From Monoplex corrugatus (lineage: Eukaryota > Mollusca > Gastropoda > Littorinimorpha > Ranellidae): 64,000 nucleotides of DNA. The translations under genes and the position numbers were made by a program. Shown here piece by piece: positions 1 to 12,053 of the stretch. The notes under the pieces were generated by a model. It ran no database searches and was not told the DNA's origin. It saw only the letters and a program-made list of their open reading frames with translations. Numbering within the stretch: the first letter of the stretch is position 1; the number at the start of each line of letters is the position of its first letter. The stretch covers positions 65,936,266 through 66,000,265 of the forward strand of contig CM060307.1 of assembly GCA_030674185.1 (NCBI GenBank), written 5' to 3'.

Positions 1-207
1 CCTGACCCAAAAATGTTGGGTTGTGCACAGGATCTACTCCAGTCAGACTGACGGAAAAGACTTGCTGTGCAGGATAGGAAAACTTCTCAGCAGAAGTGTG
101 GAGTAGTACAGCAAGTGGGCCTGTTTCATTCAGCCTTTTGTGATTGTCTGAAAAAAAAACAATCCATAAGATTTACATGTGTACATATGTATGCATGGGC
201 ATATGTG

Positions 208-208
<1 letters not shown>

Positions 209-257
<49 letters not shown>

Positions 258-520
258 TGTGTAGTGTGTATGGTGTGTGTGTGTGTGTGTGTGTGTTGTG
301 CATAAGTGCACTCATGCTTGTGTGTGTGTGAGAGACACAACGTGCATGAACATGTGTACATGCATGTGTCGATGCATGCATGTACTCATGCGAGTGCACT
401 TAACAGTAGAGTTACTAGAGTATGTAAATTTGTAAGCATGTGTGTGAGTGTGAGCATAAGTTGTATGTGTGTGTTGGGGTGGGGGGTGGGGGTGCATGTT
501 GGTGTTGTGTATGTGTGTGA
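209..520. repeat. TG-rich microsatellite tract
   Basis: A (TG)n run at about 209-260, interrupted GTGT runs to 300, then TG-rich sequence to about 520. Open frames here are translations of the repeat. Confidence 0.95.
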
Positions 521-1010
521 GAGCACTGCAATACACCTATGTGTGTACATGTTTGCCTCTCCTCAAGTGCACAGATGTGAAACTCTGAGCAACATTCACA
601 TTTTCCAGTAACAGAGTTAAAATCTATATTTGTATGTACATATTCTGTTTAATGCCCAGGCAGTAGTAGGCCTATATAAAGTAATAAGCTGTGTCTGTGA
701 GAATCCATTCATTTGCAACTGCTCTGAAAGTGCATATATATCACATCTGTGCAATGATTTCTGAAGTAACTCAAGGTAAAAGACATTTAACACAGCTTCA
801 GAGTTGACAAAATGATAGCCATCTTTATCTTATTGTCCTTCTCCAACTATAATGTTTTACTACAATAAATCAACAGCAAAATTTCAAATCAAAACAGATT
901 TAGATGGCATGGGTGGAGTTATTTTCTGTGACATTAAGTATCTAGTGAATGTATGATTACAAAAAGCGCTTGATCACTTGGATCATCAGCTGGGCCATTA
1001 ACTGTATTCT
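521..1010. other. Non-coding, nothing recognised
   Basis: AT-rich sequence with no ORF, tRNA-like or repeat structure that I can support. Confidence 0.5.
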
Positions 1011-1019
1011 CTATTTATA

Positions 1020-1360
1020 CTTTTTTTTAAAGCCCAGCTGACTACACACAGAACACACAAACAGCCTCAATAGAAATACTCCAGAAAAAGAAAAACAGGA
1101 ATAAAAAATTAAATTTACTTATGTTGAGGAAGCTGGTGGATAGGCTGAGGGAATCAAAGGGTTAAGTTTTCACAGTTGGTGGATAGGGTGTGGGAGTCAA
1201 AGGGTTAATACATGCCCAGTTATCAATCCTAAAAGAAAAGAAAGTATTATGCTTTATAGAATGCATAAGGCAGAAAATGACTGGAGGAGATGACAAAAAG
1301 CATATGAGCCAGCAGAAATAAAGGGAATGACAGAAAAGAGGAAAGTTCTTGCTCAGAACA
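1020..1360 (-). repeat. Diverged copy of the ~540-bp interspersed repeat
   Basis: Begins (on this strand) with TTTAAAGCCCAGCTGACT and carries the shared phrase AGTTATCAATCCTAAAA, then GGCAGAAAATGACTGG..GAATGACAGAAAAGAGG, in the same order as the copy at 42734-43292. It also holds a short internal duplication (GTGGATAGG..GAGTCAAAGGGTTAA at about 1137 and 1178). Confidence 0.5.
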
Positions 1361-1780
1361 TTTAACTGTAATCAGTGTAATGATATCGCCTTATCGGTAC
1401 GTGGAAAAGTGGAGGGAGTAATGCATAAGATTATGCCACTGGATATACTTTGGAATTTGCATGCATACTCTTCTTCTTCCGTAAAGTCTCCACAATCAAT
1501 AGGCTGATTATTATGAGACTGTACTCGGACACATACATCAGAAAGTCCAGCTATGAGTTAATAAAAGACAGATTCACAGACGACAGAGTCACATTGAGTG
1601 ACAGTAGACGGTAGTCAGTTGACAGTTGCCTGCAGTAACAACTGTAACATCAAACATGAGAGAATGACATTCTCTCAGACTAACAGCACAGCTTTGCGTT
1701 AAAAGAAAACTGCTTTGTTGCGCTACAGACGAAATATTCGAAAATACTATCACATCCTACCTCAAAATTGTTTGGATGCT

Positions 1781-1953
1781 GATCTAGGAGTCTTTAACTC
1801 CTTGATACTTACGTCCCTTTTGGGTTGTCAAGGACAACAACGAATGGAGATAATAAAAGCTGGCAACCCCGCAACTGCTGTCTCCTTGTTTTTATTTTAA
1901 GGACCTCTGCCACAGTCACAGACCTACCACGCACCCGCGAAAGCCATCTGAGA
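1781..1953 (+). repeat. 5' LTR-like block of gypsy remnant
   Basis: Direct-repeat partner of 3352-3562, containing an AATAAA and a T-rich downstream stretch typical of the R/U5 boundary. Ends just before the primer binding site. The outer edge is uncertain because no clean TG...CA ends are visible. Confidence 0.6.
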
Positions 1954-1971
1954 TGGTGTCAGAAGTGGGAT
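1954..1971 (+). promoter_or_regulatory. Primer binding site, tRNA-Leu type
   Basis: TGGTGTCAGAAGTGGGAT is complementary to a tRNA-Leu 3' end including CCA. Its place immediately after the LTR-like block is what an LTR element requires. Confidence 0.65.
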
Positions 1972-3351
1972 ATTGCTGGTGAGTAGGTGATTTTCGAAAG
2001 AAGCTCGAAGCTCGACTCAATTGACTTTGCGATTGAAGATCTAGATCTAAAATGATAATTGACGTCATTTTGTTGATGAAATAGGCTGCAGCTGCAAGAT
2101 TTGATCCACCACCACGGTTTAGCTTCAGAGCTGCCGACTGGGAGGACTGGAGGAACGAATTTCTAAGGTTTGGCGAGCTAGCAAACTTCATAAAGAAGAC
2201 GGATATGTGCAGAGAGACGCTTTGTTGTATGCCATGGGGACAAAACAGGCGGTGCAAATTATGAAGACATGAAGTGGGGTGTCAACGAAGATGGTGAGCC
2301 AGTCGAATCAGACTATAATAATATTGATGTTCTAATGACGAAATTTGATACTTACTTCTTACCCAAACGCAATATTATCCATGATCGTGCTATGTTTAAC
2401 TCAAGAGCCCAGCATGAAGGAGAATCTATTGAAGAGTTTGTTAGGGCGTTGAACATTCTGGTGAAATACTGTAAGTGTAACTATGCTCAATGCTGATCCA
2501 GAAGAACAGGTCAGAGACAGACTTGTCATTGGACTTCGGGATCGTCAGCTGAAAGAAAAGTTGCAGCTTCGTGGTGATTTGACTCTGGAAAAAGCTATCA
2601 CCATAGCACGCCAACAGGAACAAATAAAAGAGCAAATGAAAGAACAGACCAAGCAGTTTGAGCAACTGGACATTGAAGAGGCATGTCATCGTCAGTTTGA
2701 GGAACTGGACATCGAAGAAAGCATGTCATCGTAATCCATGACTCAGGCTCTCGTCACGACACAGGTCGTGGCAGAGTGAGTGGTCGTGGTTTCTATGGAA
2801 ACAGAACAACCGGTCATACACGAAGAGGCCGTTGAGCTGTTGACAGAAGTCCTTCAGTTCAGCGTAAAAAAACAAACTGTGGCGAGTGTGGTTACGTATA
2901 TAGAGATGACAACTGTCCGGCCCAAGGCCAGCGTTGCAGAGTGTGTGGCGGTCGTAATCATTATGGCCGCGTGTGCAGGAGACGAGCATCAACAGTAAAT
3001 CTAGTTGAAGAAGAGCTGTCCGATGAAGACTTCTACTGGATGCTGTTACAGTGGACGTGAAAGAAGAAAGGAATGCGTGGACAGTTGATCTTGATTTTTA
3101 TGGCAAGTTAGTGAACTTCAAAGTGGACACAGGCGCGGACGTAACTGTGTTGAAAAAGACTGATTTCAAGAAGCTACCAAAACAGCCACAACTTTAACTT
3201 AAAAATGAACTTTCTCCATCCAAGATCCCGTTATCTAAATTCCCAGGTGGGAAAGTTGACACTGTTGAGAATTTATAGCCAGTGTGACCAAAAGAGTAAA
3301 ACAACAGAGGACCAGTGACCTACCGTTTTCGTGTTGTTGTGGTCCCAAGAT

Positions 3352-3562
3352 CAGCAGGAGCCAAGGAGTCTTTAATTCCTTCAGTCCTTCATACTTAGTT
3401 TGATAGCTACTACGTGACGTACGTCCCTTTTGGGTCGTCGATGATATTAACGAAGGGGGATAATAAAAGCTGGCAACCCGCAACTCTGTCTCTTGTTTTT
3501 ATTTTAAGGACCTCTGCCACAGTCACAGACCTACCACGCACCCGCGAAGCCATCTGAGACTT
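3352..3562 (+). repeat. 3' LTR-like block of gypsy remnant
   Basis: Matches 1781-1953 apart from an extra ~35 bases near its start. Joined directly to protease-linker coding sequence, which marks an internal deletion. Confidence 0.55.
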
Positions 3563-4234
3563 CTGGGAGTCTTGAACCTTGAACTGTCTGATCTAGAATT
3601 TCTTCAGACGACATATTTACAAAATATATCAAAAGAATGCTCTCCCCTGCAAAAATCGTAACATCCGGTGAAAACGGTGAAAGTCATTAGAAGGTAAACA
3701 TTTGTTGCTCGTCAGTGTAATACAATTCTGTTGTTTTGATCAGTGTCAACATTAAAGGTTACCATGTAAAATGAAAAACCATTACCCGATGAAACATTCA
3801 GAGTATAATCACTGTACCTATCTCATCCTTTCCCAGCCCCTGCACACATGTAAACTAGATGAGTAGATCTAGTACTAGTACTAGTAGTAGTAGATCTACT
3901 AGTAGTAATTTAGTAATAGTATACTACTATTAGTACTAAGCACATTCTACTTGTAGTTTAACTTAGTTACCAAGTCCAAGGAACACCCGACCGTGACATT
4001 TCGAGTCTCTCTTTGCAACGGTTTGTGTATAGTCACGGAACTTTCACTTTGAAGTAACCCGACAGAGTTACAAAAGCCTGTGAAAGGGCCCATATTTATG
4101 TCAGTTGTTAACACACATCAGCTGGCACACACAGACGTGCACGATGACGTGCTAGCTTCACTACTGGAAACCAGACACCGCACATACACGAAGACCTACC
4201 GTCGACAAATACCCTCACACACACGTAAGAAAAC

Positions 4235-5345
4235 AACTGGATGAATGTGTTAGACATAGAGATACATAGCCCGCCCAAGGCCACGGGAAGTGTGTCGTCG
4301 AATCGATTACGCTGTGCAGGAAAAGAGATCAACAAAACTAGTTCAAGTTAGCTGTCTCGATGAAAGACTTCTACGTCTGTACCAGTCACATGTAACGATG
4401 GGTCAGAGCGGACAGTTGGATCTGGATTATGGCAGTTTTAGTTAAAATTTGAACTTCAAAAGTTTTTTTCCAGGCGGCAAGTATCTGTTTAACAGAGACT
4501 TGAGTTCAAGCTGTTCAAACGCTTATAAAACCTTTCCCATCCAAGTTCCTATCTAATTCCCTGGTTGGGAAATTGAACACTGTTGAATTTATGCCATAGT
4601 GCTAATAGAGTACAAACACAAGACGACATTACTTACGTGATTTTACTTGTTCTAAAGATAAGCAGGATCAATTTTAATCCTTCGGTCCTCATTACTATGT
4701 TGAGTAGCTCTACGGAACGTACGTCCTTGGGCGTCGATGATATTAACAAGGGGTTTAAAGCTGCAATTCGCAACTCTTCTCTGATTTTACTTTTAAGACC
4801 CTGCCGGTAAAAGACTTCAACCGCACGAATTACACCGCGAAGCATTCGGATCTGAGATTCAATGAACTGAATCTGTCTGATCTAGAATAAGACAAACTTT
4901 CTTCAAAATATCTTCAAAAATTGCTTTCCTGCTAAAATCAACATCCGGTGAAAATGGTAAAGTATTTTGAAGGTAAACTTGTTGCTCGTCAGTAAAACAA
5001 ATTCTGTTGTTGAATCAGTGTTAATATTGTGGCGAATTCACATTCATGTATTGTAAAAACTTCAGACAGCTTCTTCATTTTTACAATCACTGTACCTAAC
5101 ATCCTTCCTCTCAACCGCAATATGTAAATAGTAGATCAAGTATTTTTAGTTAAAATTAAATATTGGTTCACAAGTAATTTAGTAATAGTTACTACTATTA
5201 GTACATTAAGACATTTACTGTATTTTTTGTTACCTAGACGAATACCTGACGTTATCGATTTCGTTGTCTTTTCATCGTTTGTTATCATCACGGCTTTCCT
5301 TTAAGAACCCTGACAGGTTACACCTTGTAAAGGTTTTTTTTTTCG
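4235..5345 (+). repeat. Degraded tandem copy of 2890-4095
   Basis: From the zinc-knuckle region through the protease area, LTR-like block (about 4670-4860) and the ~500 bases beyond, the order of phrases repeats that of 2890-4095 (for example GCCCAAGGCCA, GATGAAGACTTCTA, AACATCCGGTGAAAA, TTGTTGCTCGTCAGT, AATTTAGTAATAGT). The second copy is shorter, with many 1-5 base gaps. Confidence 0.75.
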
Positions 5346-5513
5346 TCTTATTGTTTCACACCACCCCCAAAACCCATACCCCCCCCCTATTACATCCACC
5401 ACATTCCCGCAAACACCAGTCATGCAAAACTAACATAACAACAACACACACACACACACACGTAGACAACACACACAAAGTGATGCATTATTAATGTGAA
5501 TGCACACCATCAC

Positions 5514-5556
<43 letters not shown>

Positions 5557-7540
5557 ACCACCAATATATAGATGAGACAAAGACTATAGCCACCAGCTCG
5601 CTATATAATATGATGATATCAAGACCATAGCCGAGCTCAGCGAACTAGTAATGCAAGATAACTTGGCCAGGCAAGTCTAAAAAATAACTGCAGCCAGATC
5701 AATATTATTTAACCAACTATTTTCCTCAACAATTCATTTACAAATTTCTTCTAATAGTAAAATTCTGTTAGGCCTGGGTTATATATCTTATAGGCCTGGG
5801 GCCTTAATATATAATATATGTTTTTGCATACCCTATTAAATGTCAGTAGCCATACTCATGATACTGCATAAGTACATTGTACAAAGTAACACTGTCAGCT
5901 TGGTTCGTGGTAGAACTGAGTTGCTTGTCTGTTGGCTTTTTTTGGTTCGTTGGTATGTTTGTTTGTTGTAATGTGTGTGTGTGTTTTATTTAGAATTTGT
6001 GGTTATTATTGTTGTTGATCTTTACCTTCTTCTTTTCATCTTATGCTTAAACAACCTTGATTGAAATTCATGCCTTGAGAGACAAATGAACATAATGTGA
6101 AAGGAATCTTCTGCTAAGTCATGTTTATGCTATTGAGGTGGTTTTCTAATGAAACATAGGTTTCCGTAAAATTTTGTCCTGTCATGTTTTTCCTTGCCAA
6201 GAGCATAAACGTTCTGTCTCCATCGTGCCCTTTGATTTTGATGAAATATAATAATATTATATATGTTGTTGTTTTTTGTTTGTTTGGGGTTTTTTGTTTC
6301 TTTGTTTGTTGTTGTTGTTGTTGTTGTTTTTTGTCTTTGTTTCTTTTCTGTTCTCAGTTACTAGAGTTTGAAGCTTCTATGTGTTATCTGAAATTTTCAT
6401 ATATAAGACGTAGAGTCACTGATTTGCAAACAGTCAAATTCAGAACATCGCGATGGCTCCCTTCACTGATACAGTGATAGGAATTGCCCAAAAATAGTCA
6501 GTCACCCAACAGGCTAGTAGATTTTTATTTTGACTCACCCACAGCCCAAACCTTATATATGTCCTCTCTCTCAGAATTCTTTATAGGCAGATCATATTCT
6601 TCATCAGCCTGTAGTCATCTCACACTTCCTGGTCATCTACTTGAAGACAGAAGATGACTGCCATTCTGGTTATGGACTGAGGTTAGATTGTTCCTTGCAG
6701 CTGGAGTCATATTCTGAAGACATATCTTTGAAAAATGTTTGCAAAAATTGCCAGTAATGCATGGCAGACACTATTAAATAACAGTTTTGAAATGAATTAA
6801 AGATCTCTTAACATATTGGGACAATAATGATGTAGATTCAGTAGATAAATGTTTAGAATAAGTGATCACCGATCTCTGTCAGAAAATATTTTTTACAGTT
6901 TATGCAAAATGTATGAGAAAAAATGCACTAGATGATATAGTTGGCCATAGTACTGTCATACTGCTTGTTTTTGTGTTTTGGCAGGAGGCTCAGTACAGCT
7001 GTTAAGTTCTCCCATGGCAGCACGGGTATGTTTTTCAACTGTAAATGTTGAATGCATGATTCATATATGTGAAGAGGTTAAATAGGCTTGTGTGTACACA
7101 AATACACATGGTGTGCTCTTTTTCTGTCCTCTCTCTCTCTCCGATCTCTGTCTTCCCCCACCCCCATCCACCCTACTCCCATTCTCTCTCACACACACAC
7201 ATGCTTAATCAACTACCCATCTAACTTCAATCATGAATTGATGAAACATGCACAAAGTATACAGTGGTACACATGCATTCACATTTTTATGCACATGTGA
7301 CTTTCAGTTTCACACATTCCATACATGTGACTTTGTGAGTATCAGTATGTATTATTCTGTTCTTTGCTTTTTGTTTGTTTATTAACATTTTTTTTTTAAT
7401 ATTGGAAGGGATCATACATATGATATAGGAAATAGGCAAGGTGTTCAAATTTCTACCTGAAAATTAAAATGACTTTACAGGATATGTTTGGGTTTTTTGG
7501 GTTTTTTTTAGTGATTGATGGGCATGGTAGTCTGATTGAT
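5346..7540. other. Intergenic, simple repeats only
   Basis: Contains CA runs (5440-5462, 5510-5552), a T/G-rich TTG repeat (6300-6340), CT-rich and CA-rich stretches near 7120-7200. At 6358-6478 a short ORF follows a long pyrimidine tract ending CTCAG and could be a terminal exon of something, but I cannot match it to a protein. No other supported gene. Confidence 0.5.
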
Positions 7541-7765
7541 CAACAACAGATGCCTCCACATGGTGATTAAAGGTGGAGATTTTTCCATATTCCCAGTTCA
7601 ACATGTGTGCAGACCTGCTAGTGTCTATATCCCTTACATGTAATGATGTATGTGGAATAACAGACACATATATCTGTTAAAGGCCCTGTAACTACTAAAC
7701 TAGTGTAAGTCATGTCTGTAGCTGGCTTTTGGAAATTATGAAAACACCCATGGTGCACACCTATA
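7540..7765 (+). repeat. Interspersed SINE-like repeat
   Basis: Shares the phrases AAAGGTGGAGATTTTTCCAT, GCAGACCTGCTAGT, and GGCTTTTGGAAA...AAACACC with 12760-12960, in the same order. Class is inference; no clear Pol III boxes are visible in this copy. Confidence 0.55.
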
Positions 7766-7818
7766 TAATAATAATAATTACAATATTTATATAGCGCAAA
7801 ATCTTGATAAAATCAAAT

Positions 7819-7869
7819 CTAAGCGCTGAAACAGACACACACACACCACACGCACCACAGCACCACGCA

Positions 7870-7907
<38 letters not shown>

Positions 7908-7984
7908 CACGCACACACACACACACCACACCACACACCACGCACGCAGCACACACACCACGCACACACCACACACACACACAC

Positions 7985-8041
<57 letters not shown>

Positions 8042-9366
8042 CACACACACACGGCTATAAATGGGGAGAAAGAATAAAAGCAATGGAAAATTATAGAGAG
8101 CATATTATATACAGTTATATATTGCAATGTGATTCCCCTCCGAGTGGAGACAGGCTGCAGAGGGGATTGAGTGAGGTCAGGATTTTGTGCAGAGGAGAAA
8201 AGGTGAGTTTTGAGAGCGGACTTGAAGGAGACAAAAGTAGGTTGCTGATGGACTGAGAGAGGAAGTTTGTTCCAGGAGAGCGGACCAGAAACAGAGAAGG
8301 CTCGTGGACCATAGGTATTGAGCTTAGTGCATGGAAAGTGAAAAGTCAGAGGATCGGAGGCGGAGCGGAGGGTACGTGAGGGAACATAGATCTCAAGTAG
8401 GCTTGACAGGTAATCGGGGGCTGCGTTATTGAGGCTTTTGTAGCACATGGTGTCTAGTTTGTACTGTATGCGCTTTGATACAGGGAGCCAGTGAAGTTGT
8501 GCCATGAGAGGAGATATGTGGTCAGCTTTTTTCTTTTTGAGTACAAGGCGTGCAGCATTGTTTTGAATGCACTGTAGGATGTGAGTGGTGGAGGCAGGAA
8601 GACCGGACAGGAGTGAATTGCAATAGTCAATGCGAGACATTATGAAGGAGAGAACGAGTTTTGCAGTTGTTTCCACAGAGAGATACTTCCTGATCAGGCT
8701 TATACGATGGAGGTGATAGTAGCAAGATCTGGCAGTTTGAGAAACAAAGTTGTTCATGGAGAGGGTAGAGTCAATGCAGACACCAAGGTTTTTAGCTGAA
8801 TCAGAAATTGAGACTGATGTGTTACATAATGGGAGAGAAAGAGAAGGCAGCTGAGAAAGTTTCTGACGGGTGCCAATGAGGATAGCTTCTGTCTTGTCAT
8901 CATTTAGCTGAAGTTTGTTGTATGTCATCCAATTTTTAATGTCCGAGTAACACTCAGTGGTGTGAGTCAGGAGGCGCTGTATATTGTCAGATGAGTCACT
9001 GTCTTGAAGTTGGGTGTCATCAGCATAGAAGTGGTGTTTTATAGAGTGGGAGTTGATGATGGTGGACAGGGGGGAGGTGTAAAGAGTGGAAAGAACAGGA
9101 CCAAGGACAGATCCTTGTGGAACACCACAGGTCAGGTATGCAGGTTGAGAGTAAGTGCCATTGATGAGAACAGTTTGTTTTCTGTTTGATAGATATGAAG
9201 TGAACCAGGAGAGAGCAATGTCAGAGATGCCAAAAGTATGATGAAGTCTAGAAAGGAGAATACTATGATGAATGGTATCAAAGGCTGCAGACAGATCAAG
9301 GAGTGTGAGGAGAGAGACTTTGCCAGTATCAGTTGCAAGGAGGAGATTGTTGAGAATGTGTAGCAA
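7819..9366 (-). pseudogene. LINE ORF2 segment: reverse transcriptase core to C-terminus
   Basis: Longest open part of the LINE, 515 codons. Contains the palm motifs DLSAAFDT, GVPQGSVLGP and F-Y-A-D-D, then the thumb/connector part RIDYCNSLLSGLP, ARLVLKKKK, HWLPVSKRIQYK and SFKSALKTHLF. The last ~75 codons are only a translation of the AC microsatellite. The N-terminal RT part is in another frame at 9919-9380. Confidence 0.9.
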
Positions 9367-9379
9367 GGCAGTTTCAGTG

Positions 9380-9919
9380 CTATGGCACTGGCGGTAGGCT
9401 GACTGGAAAGGATTGAGGAGATTGTTGGCATGCAGACAGGTGAGAGTTCAGTTGGTTGAGGACAACTTTTTCAAGCAGTTTTGACAAGAAAGAGAGATTA
9501 GAGATAGGCCGGTAATTTTTCAGTTCATTTGGGTCTAAATTGTATTTCTTGAGGAGAGGGTGAACAATAGCAGACTTGAAAGAATCTGGGACAGTTCCAG
9601 TTTGGAGAGAAGTGTTGATGATGTCAGTGATGAATGGGAGGAGTGTAGGGAGACAGTCAGAGTAGAGAGAACCTGGAAGAGGATTCCAGTTCGCAGGTTT
9701 TGAACGACATGGATCTTGTGAGACTGGGGTAAAAGTAGTAAGAGGTGTGCCAGAGAAGGAAGGGTCAGGTGGGCATGGTTGACAGGGTGTCCTGTCAAGC
9801 CTGTCACGAAGAGTTTGTATTTTGGTGGTGAAATACTTGGAGAATACAGATGGGAGTTCTTCATTTGTGTGTTTTGTTGGGAGAGGTAAATCTTTTCGTG
9901 TGCCAAGGAGATGATTCAT
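9380..9919 (-). pseudogene. LINE ORF2 segment: RT N-terminal part
   Basis: Encodes the region from the endonuclease-RT linker to LKNYRPISNLSFLSKLLEKV, then runs out of frame. Continues into 9366-7819 after a frameshift. Confidence 0.85.
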
Positions 9920-10319
9920 GGTTGTAAAGAGTTCTTTTGAAGAAGAGGCATTCAGGATTTTGGTTTGGAAATAGCTTGTTTTTGCAGATGCAATGAGGGT
10001 GGATACTTTTGTTTTAGAGGCTTGGAAAAGTTGCCTATGTACAGTGAGTTTGGATTTGCGCCAGCGGCACTCTGCTCTGCGGCGGGCACGTTTTGCACAG
10101 GCAATCTCATGAGTGAGCCAGGGGGTAGGGGGGCGGTCAGGTAAAAGACGGGTTGTGGCTGGAGCATGAGTGTCCAGAAGATGGTGGAGAGTAGTATAGA
10201 ATTCATCGGCAAGGTTATGTGACTTTTCAGAGAGGAGACGGAAGGCATCAGATGAAAATGTGGAGAGGTCGATAGATTTGAGATTGGTCGAGTCACTGTG
10301 CGCATGGTACAGGAAGGAG

Positions 10320-11222
10320 GAGGAATGTCAAGAGAACAGAGAATTGCAGAGTGGTCAGATGGAAGGGCTGAAGTTAGACGGGTAGAAAGAACTAAGCAGT
10401 TGTCAGTAGCTGAATTGTGGTGATCACGAGAAATGATCCAGTCAAGAATGTGACCTTTTTGATGGGTTGGTTCAGAAATGTGTTGAGTCATATTGTGATT
10501 GGACAGAGAGTTGATGATAGTCTTGTGTCATAACGGTGAGTGTTGTCATAGTGGACATTGATGTCACCTAGAATGATGAGATTTCCAGGTAAGAGGCAGT
10601 AGTAATCAAGAAGTTGATCAAAGTCAGAGAGAAACATGGATGTGGTGAGCTTGTTGGCAGAGCTAGGTGGAGGTCGATAGACACAGGAGAAGGTGATGGG
10701 GTGAGGGGTGGATTGGAAGGATACTTCAACGTGCTTGAAAGAAGGATGGGAGAAAGGCAGAGACTATGAGAAAGACAGGCGGGAATGGAGTGAGTCGTTG
10801 TAGAGGATGGCGATACCACCACCTCGGGATGAGCGATGGAAAGAAGCAAGCCTGTAACCACTCGGAGTGAGACTCGCATGTATAGGTTCATGACCAAGGG
10901 GGTTAAGCCATGTTTCGGTGATAAAAGCAATGTTAACATGCTCATCTGCGATAAAGTCAGCAATGACATCGGCTTTGCCATCAGTGCATGTTGACTGAGC
11001 GTTAAAAAGGCATAGTTTTAGTTTATCACAATGCGGCGGCCGAGGTGGAGACGAAGACAGCACCGATGGGACAGAAGACGAAGGCGACACTAGCGGGGCA
11101 GAAGATGAAGGCAGCAATGACGGGACAGAAGACGAAGGAGGCATACGCAGGACAGAAGACGAAGGCGGCACCAGTGGGACAGAAGACAAAGGCAGCACCA
11201 GCGGGACAGAAGATGAGGGCAC
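10320..11222 (-). pseudogene. LINE ORF2 segment: AP-endonuclease domain, frameshifted
   Basis: Three consecutive frames carry the endonuclease: NAQS/ITETWL, then LGDINVH, then LPSDHSAILC. All the expected active-site neighbourhoods are present, separated by frameshifts near 10780 and 10560. Confidence 0.8.
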
Positions 11223-11225
11223 CTA
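11050..11225 (-). repeat. 27-bp minisatellite encoding a 9-residue P/S/V repeat at LINE 5' end
   Basis: Six full 27-bp units plus a partial; unit phrase (plus strand) ACGAAGGCGGCACCAGTGGG. On the element's coding strand it reads SSSVPLVPP-like nonapeptides in frame. Confidence 0.9.
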
Positions 11226-11700
11226 CTTAAGAATAAGATGGAGCATGCAGACTGTACTACAGCATACTGCCTGCACAGAGTGGTCAAAACAGCCTGCATA
11301 CACACGTTGAGAAAAATTCTTTTTTTTTAATTGCTTATATACACATGTGTGTATATACACATATTATATATTTATTTGTCTTTATTTATTCATTTTACAA
11401 CAGTGCAAGGTTTCATACGTGTGCTTATGTTTGTGTTATTCACTCACATTCTATGAACAAATACAGACTTGTGCCCAATTCCGTACGCTACAGTTTACAA
11501 AAAAAAAGTTTACGAGTTTTAATCACCCATCTGTTCTGCAGTCTTGACACAGTAATTATCTTTGAAATGGTTTCCGTGACAGTTTTTAAAATAACATCAC
11601 AAGAGTATTTTCCTCTTTTTCAAAAATATCAGTACATTCTTTCACTCTTAATCTTAGTCTCCAAGTTTCATATATGTGATCAGGTATGTGTATGTATATT

Positions 11701-12008
11701 CATCATCATCATCAGGTGCCCTGCCGCATGACTTCCATCTGTCTCTATCTCTCGTTGCCCCTAGCATCTCCCCCACCCTTCTCATCCCCAGCCATTCTGC
11801 AAGTCCGTCCAGCATTTTCTCTGTGGATCTCCCCGTGCTGTCTTTCCCTCCAGCATTCCCATTGTGACCAGGTGCTCCAAATCCCCCTTCCTCATAAAAT
11901 GGCCTATAAATGTTGCCTGTCTTTTCCTAATCTTCCTTGACCTTATGAGTGATCTACTTGTGTCTGCCTCCATCAAGACTGTCTCGTTTGTTTTCTTTGC
12001 TGTCCATG
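11701..12008 (-). mobile_element. RTE-like LINE 3' fragment, copy 1
   Basis: Minus-strand translation gives RKRQATFIGHFMRKGDLEHLV..GMLEG, the C-terminal tail following the RT. The element ends in a (TGA)n tail (CATCATCATC on the plus strand at 11701). The fragment ends about 45 bases before the MMADHC start codon. Confidence 0.85.
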
Positions 12009-12053
12009 TATATTATGTGTGCATAATGTGTGCATATATGTTTTTGCATTCAT

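Larger units (their letters stand above)
1781..3590 (+). mobile_element. Decayed Ty3/gypsy-type LTR retrotransposon remnant (gag-protease, no RT)
   Basis: Two related LTR-like blocks (about 1781-1953 and 3352-3562) flank a gag-protease segment. Both blocks share GGAGTCTTTAA, the ATAATAAAAGCTGGCAAC poly(A)-signal region, and an end reading CACGCACCCGCGAA..CCATCTGAGA. An 18-base site matching the 3' end of tRNA-Leu follows the first block. Gag-type sequence runs about 2100-2740, a two-finger zinc knuckle (CxxC..C and CxxCxxxxHxxxxC) at about 2880-2990, and a protease D-T-G-A-D at about 3125. Coding is broken by frameshifts and stops and joins the second block just after the protease, so RT, RNase H and integrase are missing. 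Clade assignment to a mag-like group is inference. Confidence 0.75.
7763..11228 (-). mobile_element. Nearly full-length CR1/L2-like non-LTR retrotransposon
   Basis: Read on the minus strand: an N-terminal P/S/V repeat (11225-11050), an AP-endonuclease domain (NAQS, ITETWL, GGG.AILY at about 10990-10780; LGDINVH at about 10560; SDHSAILC at about 10350), then reverse transcriptase with NYRPISNLSFLSK (9500), DLSAAFDT (9290), GVPQGSVLGP (9115) and FYADDTQL (9020). The reading frame breaks about four times, so it is dead but recent. The 3' UTR contains a 220-bp AC tract (7833-8052), then CGCTTAGATTTGATTTT, GCGCTATATAAA and a terminal (ATT)n at 7766-7780. A 3'-only copy of the same family is at 59726-60321. 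Confidence 0.9.

Noticed and set aside
6358..6478. Terminal exon of an upstream plus-strand gene
   Set aside because: The acceptor is attractive but the ~40 encoded residues match nothing I know and no partner exon is visible.
7787..8083. Several ORFs rich in V/C or T/H
   Set aside because: They are translations of the AC/TG microsatellite; the same applies at 130-399, 22414-22797, 36537-37038, 46335-46672 and 47199-47573.
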